Source: Bifidobacterium breve
GTDB taxonomy: Bacteria; Actinomycetota; Acidimicrobiia; IMCC26256; PALSA-555
Length of the DNA stretch: 9,074 bases
Direction of reading: 5' to 3'
NCBI GenBank assembly: GCA_945889545.1
Contig: CAMDCC010000104.1
Span: forward strand, 1-9,074
Position 1 is the stretch's first letter. The number at the start of each line of letters is the position of its first letter. A program made the translations under genes and the position numbers. This document shows, in pieces, positions 7,033 through 9,074 of the stretch. The notes under the pieces were generated by a model that saw nothing but the letters and a program-made list of their open reading frames with translations, ran no database searches and was not told the DNA's origin.

Positions 7033-7046
7033 CGGTCGTCCGACCG
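7033..7046. promoter_or_regulatory. Inverted repeat in the SDR/LLM divergent promoter; possible operator
   Basis: CGGTCG (7033-7038) and CGACCG (7041-7046) are exact complements separated by two bases. The site sits midway in the 83-base gap between divergent starts, a common position for a TetR- or GntR-type repressor controlling both genes. No regulator is encoded nearby, and the word does not match the KstR-type sites of mycobacterial steroid regulons. Arms of six GC-rich bases can arise by chance. Confidence 0.27.
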
Positions 7047-7072
7047 CGCCTGCGCTGCATCTCCATAGGCCA

Positions 7073-7083
7073 GGTACCGTACC
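7073..7083. promoter_or_regulatory. GGTAC-C-GTACC inverted repeat over the LLM gene's candidate -10 box
   Basis: GGTAC (7073-7077) and GTACC (7079-7083) are complementary around a single C. On the plus strand, TACCGT (7075-7080) inside it fits TANNNT and ends six bases before the GTG at 7087, as in a leaderless transcript. An operator over the -10 box would repress directly. No Shine-Dalgarno sequence sits at normal spacing from this GTG. Both roles are inferred from position. Confidence 0.3.
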
Positions 7084-7086
7084 GCG

Positions 7087-7929
7087 GTGCATTACGGGAT
7101 CACGATGTTCGCGACCGACCAGACGATGCCGGTGCACGAGCTCGCCCGTGCGGCAGAGGAGCGCGGGCTGTACTCGCTGTACATCCCGGAGCACACGCAC
7201 ATCCCCACGAGCCGCGTCACTCCGGCACCGATGGGCGGCGACCTGGCCGACGAGTACTCGCGCACCGTCGACCCGTTCGTCGCGCTCGCAGCCGCAGCCG
7301 CGGTGACCAAGCACGTTCGTCTCGGCACAGGGATCTGTGTGGTTGCCCAGCGCGAGCCGCTCGTGACCGCGAAGGCGGTGGCCACGCTCGATCAGCTCTC
7401 GGGCGGGCGAGTGGAGTTCGGAATCGGGTTCGGATGGAACCGCGAGGAAATCGAGCACCACGGCGTCGACTTCGCGACGCGGCGGGATCGCGTACGGGAA
7501 CACATGCTCGCGATGAAGGAACTGTGGACCAACGACGTTGCTTCGTTCGATGGCACGTTCGTGAAGTTCGAGCCGTCGTGGTCGTGGCCGAAGCCCGTGC
7601 AACCTGGTGGCCCACCAGTGCTCATCGGCGGCCAGGCGGGCCCAAAGATGTTCCGACACATCGCGGAGTACGCCGATGGGTGGATCCCGATCGGCGGCGC
7701 CGGAGTGCGCGCCGCGCTGCCCGAACTGCATCAAGCGTGCGAAGCGGCCGGACGCGATCCGTCCGCGATGCGGATCGTGCCGTTCGGGACCTTGCCCGAT
7801 CCGGGCAAGGTCGACTACTACGCGTCGATCGGCATCGAAGAGATCGTGTTACGGGTCCCCGGCGGCACCGCCGACACCGTGCTGCCCGTCCTCGATCAGT
7901 ATGCGGAGATCGTTGGAACGGGCGCGTAG
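7087..7929 (+). CDS. LLM-class flavin/F420-dependent oxidoreductase
   Basis: This 280-residue protein has the luciferase-like monooxygenase TIM-barrel fold. It probably uses reduced coenzyme F420 to reduce or oxidise a small organic substrate in the cytoplasm. The N-terminal strand HYGITMF and helix ELARAAEERG begin the barrel. HVRLGTGICVV (about 76-86) and TLDQLSGGRVEFGIGFGW (about 100-117) are strongly typical of the actinobacterial F420 subgroup (TIGR03619-like), and the C-terminal part carries VLIGG and YADGWIPIG (about 195-203). The length matches the subgroup. The start is GTG 7087; an ATG at 7105 would give a shorter N-terminus that loses the first strand. It is divergent from the SDR and converges on the second thiolase with 6 bases between. 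F420 rather than FMN use is a family inference. Confidence 0.88.
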   Translation: MHYGITMFATDQTMPVHELARAAEERGLYSLYIPEHTHIPTSRVTPAPMGGDLADEYSRTVDPFVALAAAAAVTKHVRLGTGICVVAQREPLVTAKAVATLDQLSGGRVEFGIGFGWNREEIEHHGVDFATRRDRVREHMLAMKELWTNDVASFDGTFVKFEPSWSWPKPVQPGGPPVLIGGQAGPKMFRHIAEYADGWIPIGGAGVRAALPELHQACEAAGRDPSAMRIVPFGTLPDPGKVDYYASIGIEEIVLRVPGGTADTVLPVLDQYAEIVGTGA

Positions 7930-7935
7930 CGCGCG

Positions 7936-9074
7936 TCAGAGGCGCTCGATGATCGTGACGTTGGCCTGCCCGCCACCCTCACACATGGTCTGGAGGCCGT
8001 AGCGGCCACCCGTGCGCTCGAGCTCGTGGAGCAGTGTGGTCATCAGGCGGGTGCCGGTGGCACCCAGCGGGTGACCGAGCGAGATGGCGCCGCCGTTCAC
8101 GTTCACCTTCGACATGTCGGCACCCGTCTCGCGTTGCCACGCGAGCACGACCGACGCGAACGCTTCGTTGATCTCGACCAGATCGATGTCGTCGAGCGAC
8201 ATCCCGGTCTTCTCCAGTGCATACGCGGTGGCCGGGATAGGCGCCGTGAGCATGAAGATCGGATCGTCGCCGCGCACCGAGATGTGATGAATGCGGGCCC
8301 GCGGCGTGAGACCGTGCGTCTTGAGCGCCGCCTCCGAGACCACGAGCATCGCAGTGCCCGCGTCGGAGAGCTGCGACGACACCGCGGCCGTGATGCGTCC
8401 GCCTTCGGCGAGCGGTGCGAGCTGCGCCATCTTCTCGAGCGACGTACCGCGCCGCGGCCCTTCGTCGATGTCGAGTCCGGCCAGTGGCACGATCTCGCGT
8501 TCGAACCGAGCCTCGTCCTGGGCTCGGATGGCGCGCTCGTGACTCTCGAGCGCGAACGCTTCCATCTCTTCACGCGAGATGTCCCACTTCTCGGCGATGA
8601 GCTCGGCCGCGCGGAACTGCGACACCTCTTCGTTGCCATAGCGCTTGACCCAACCCTCGGATCCGGAGAACGGATCGGTGAACCCAAGCGGCTCCGCTGC
8701 GATCATCCCGGTGCCGATCGGGATCATGCTCATGTTCTGCACCCCGCCAGCCACGATCACGTCGTTGGTGCCGCTCATCACGGCCTGTGCCGCGAAGTGC
8801 ACGGCTTGCTGCGACGATCCGCACTGGCGGTCGATGGTGGTGCCGGGCACCTCTTCTGGGTAGCCCGCGGCGAGCCAGGCCGTGCGCGCGAGGTCGCCCG
8901 CTTGGGGACCGAGTTGATCGACCACACCGAAAAAGACGTCTTCGACCGCGGCCGGGTCGATCCCGCTGCGCTCGACCACCGCAGTGATGGCGTGCGCGCC
9001 GAGGTCGGCCGGGTGCACTTGCGACAAGCCGCCGCCTCTCTTGCCCACGGGAGTGCGGGCAGCGTCGACGATGT
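7936..9074 (-). CDS. Thiolase family protein (acetyl-CoA C-acyltransferase), N-terminus cut by window edge
   Basis: The gene runs off the right edge. Beyond the in-frame GTG at 9048 the frame continues with IVDAARTP, the conserved thiolase N-terminus, so that GTG is internal and only a few codons are missing. Counting from it, nucleophilic Cys76 lies in DRQCGSSQQA, NEAFA is at 294-298, His326 in GGAISLGHPLG, and Cys356 in MCEGGGQA, so the active site is complete. The QCGSSQQA form is seen in FadA5/FadA6-like thiolases of actinobacterial steroid and fatty-acid breakdown. The usual (G)N(A/S)SQxxDGAA loop is altered to AVSSQLSDAGTA near 222-233. It differs from the first thiolase in most of its length, so it is not a recent duplicate. 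It would cleave a 3-ketoacyl-CoA; the substrate is unknown. Confidence 0.92.
   Translation of the reverse strand, partial: IVDAARTPVGKRGGGLSQVHPADLGAHAITAVVERSGIDPAAVEDVFFGVVDQLGPQAGDLARTAWLAAGYPEEVPGTTIDRQCGSSQQAVHFAAQAVMSGTNDVIVAGGVQNMSMIPIGTGMIAAEPLGFTDPFSGSEGWVKRYGNEEVSQFRAAELIAEKWDISREEMEAFALESHERAIRAQDEARFEREIVPLAGLDIDEGPRRGTSLEKMAQLAPLAEGGRITAAVSSQLSDAGTAMLVVSEAALKTHGLTPRARIHHISVRGDDPIFMLTAPIPATAYALEKTGMSLDDIDLVEINEAFASVVLAWQRETGADMSKVNVNGGAISLGHPLGATGTRLMTTLLHELERTGGRYGLQTMCEGGGQANVTIIERL

Noticed and set aside
6897..7952. A 351-codon plus-strand frame overlapping the SDR start and the LLM gene
   Set aside because: It is Arg-rich and low in complexity, out of frame with a convincing LLM-class protein, and crosses the divergent promoter.
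1..9074. CRISPR arrays, tRNA or rRNA genes, insertion sequences, toxin-antitoxin or phage-defence genes
   Set aside because: I saw no regularly spaced repeats, no transposase or integrase motifs, no tRNA-like arms and no defence-family proteins; all long frames are metabolic or surface genes.

Overview
The window is high-GC DNA with the codon bias and gene content of an actinobacterium. It carries an LLM-class, probably F420-linked oxidoreductase, an SDR of the type seen in mycobacterial steroid and acyl-CoA catabolism, and two thiolases. Several genes appear to lack a ribosome binding site and to start directly behind a promoter -10 box. An uncultured member of Acidimicrobiia or a related actinobacterial lineage is a plausible source, but nothing here fixes the taxonomy.

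Layout: (1) 3-164, the 3' end of an endonuclease/exonuclease/phosphatase-fold enzyme (+). (2) 165-334, a convergent gap holding a large imperfect inverted repeat with smaller nested hairpins. (3) 335-1042, a glucosaminidase-domain lipoprotein (-) behind a candidate FliA/WhiG-type promoter. (4) 1183-2031, a retinol-dehydrogenase-like SDR (+). (5) 2041-3672, an exported family 5 solute-binding protein with no permease beside it (-). (6) 3768-4979, a thiolase (+), followed 24 bases later by (7) 5004-6101, a SAM-dependent O-methyltransferase (+). (8) 6098-7003, an acyl-CoA/steroid-type SDR (-). (9) 7087-7929, an LLM-class oxidoreductase (+). (10) 7936-9074, a second thiolase (-), cut by the right edge before its start codon.

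The right half (3768-9074) reads as lipid or steroid-side-chain catabolism. SDR 6098-7003 could oxidise a hydroxyacyl-CoA, and the two thiolases could cleave ketoacyl-CoA. The LLM oxidoreductase and the methyltransferase have unknown substrates. The left half is cell-surface and general: wall hydrolase, peptide-type binding protein and a generic SDR.

The gene order is unusual because strands alternate almost strictly. Three divergent pairs share short promoter regions (about 140, 95 and 83 bases). Three convergent pairs abut with 9 bases, a 4-base overlap and 6 bases between them. I did not find a defence system, mobile element, CRISPR array or RNA gene. The best non-coding signals are the inverted repeat at 208-314 and the FliA-like promoter at 1053-1081.
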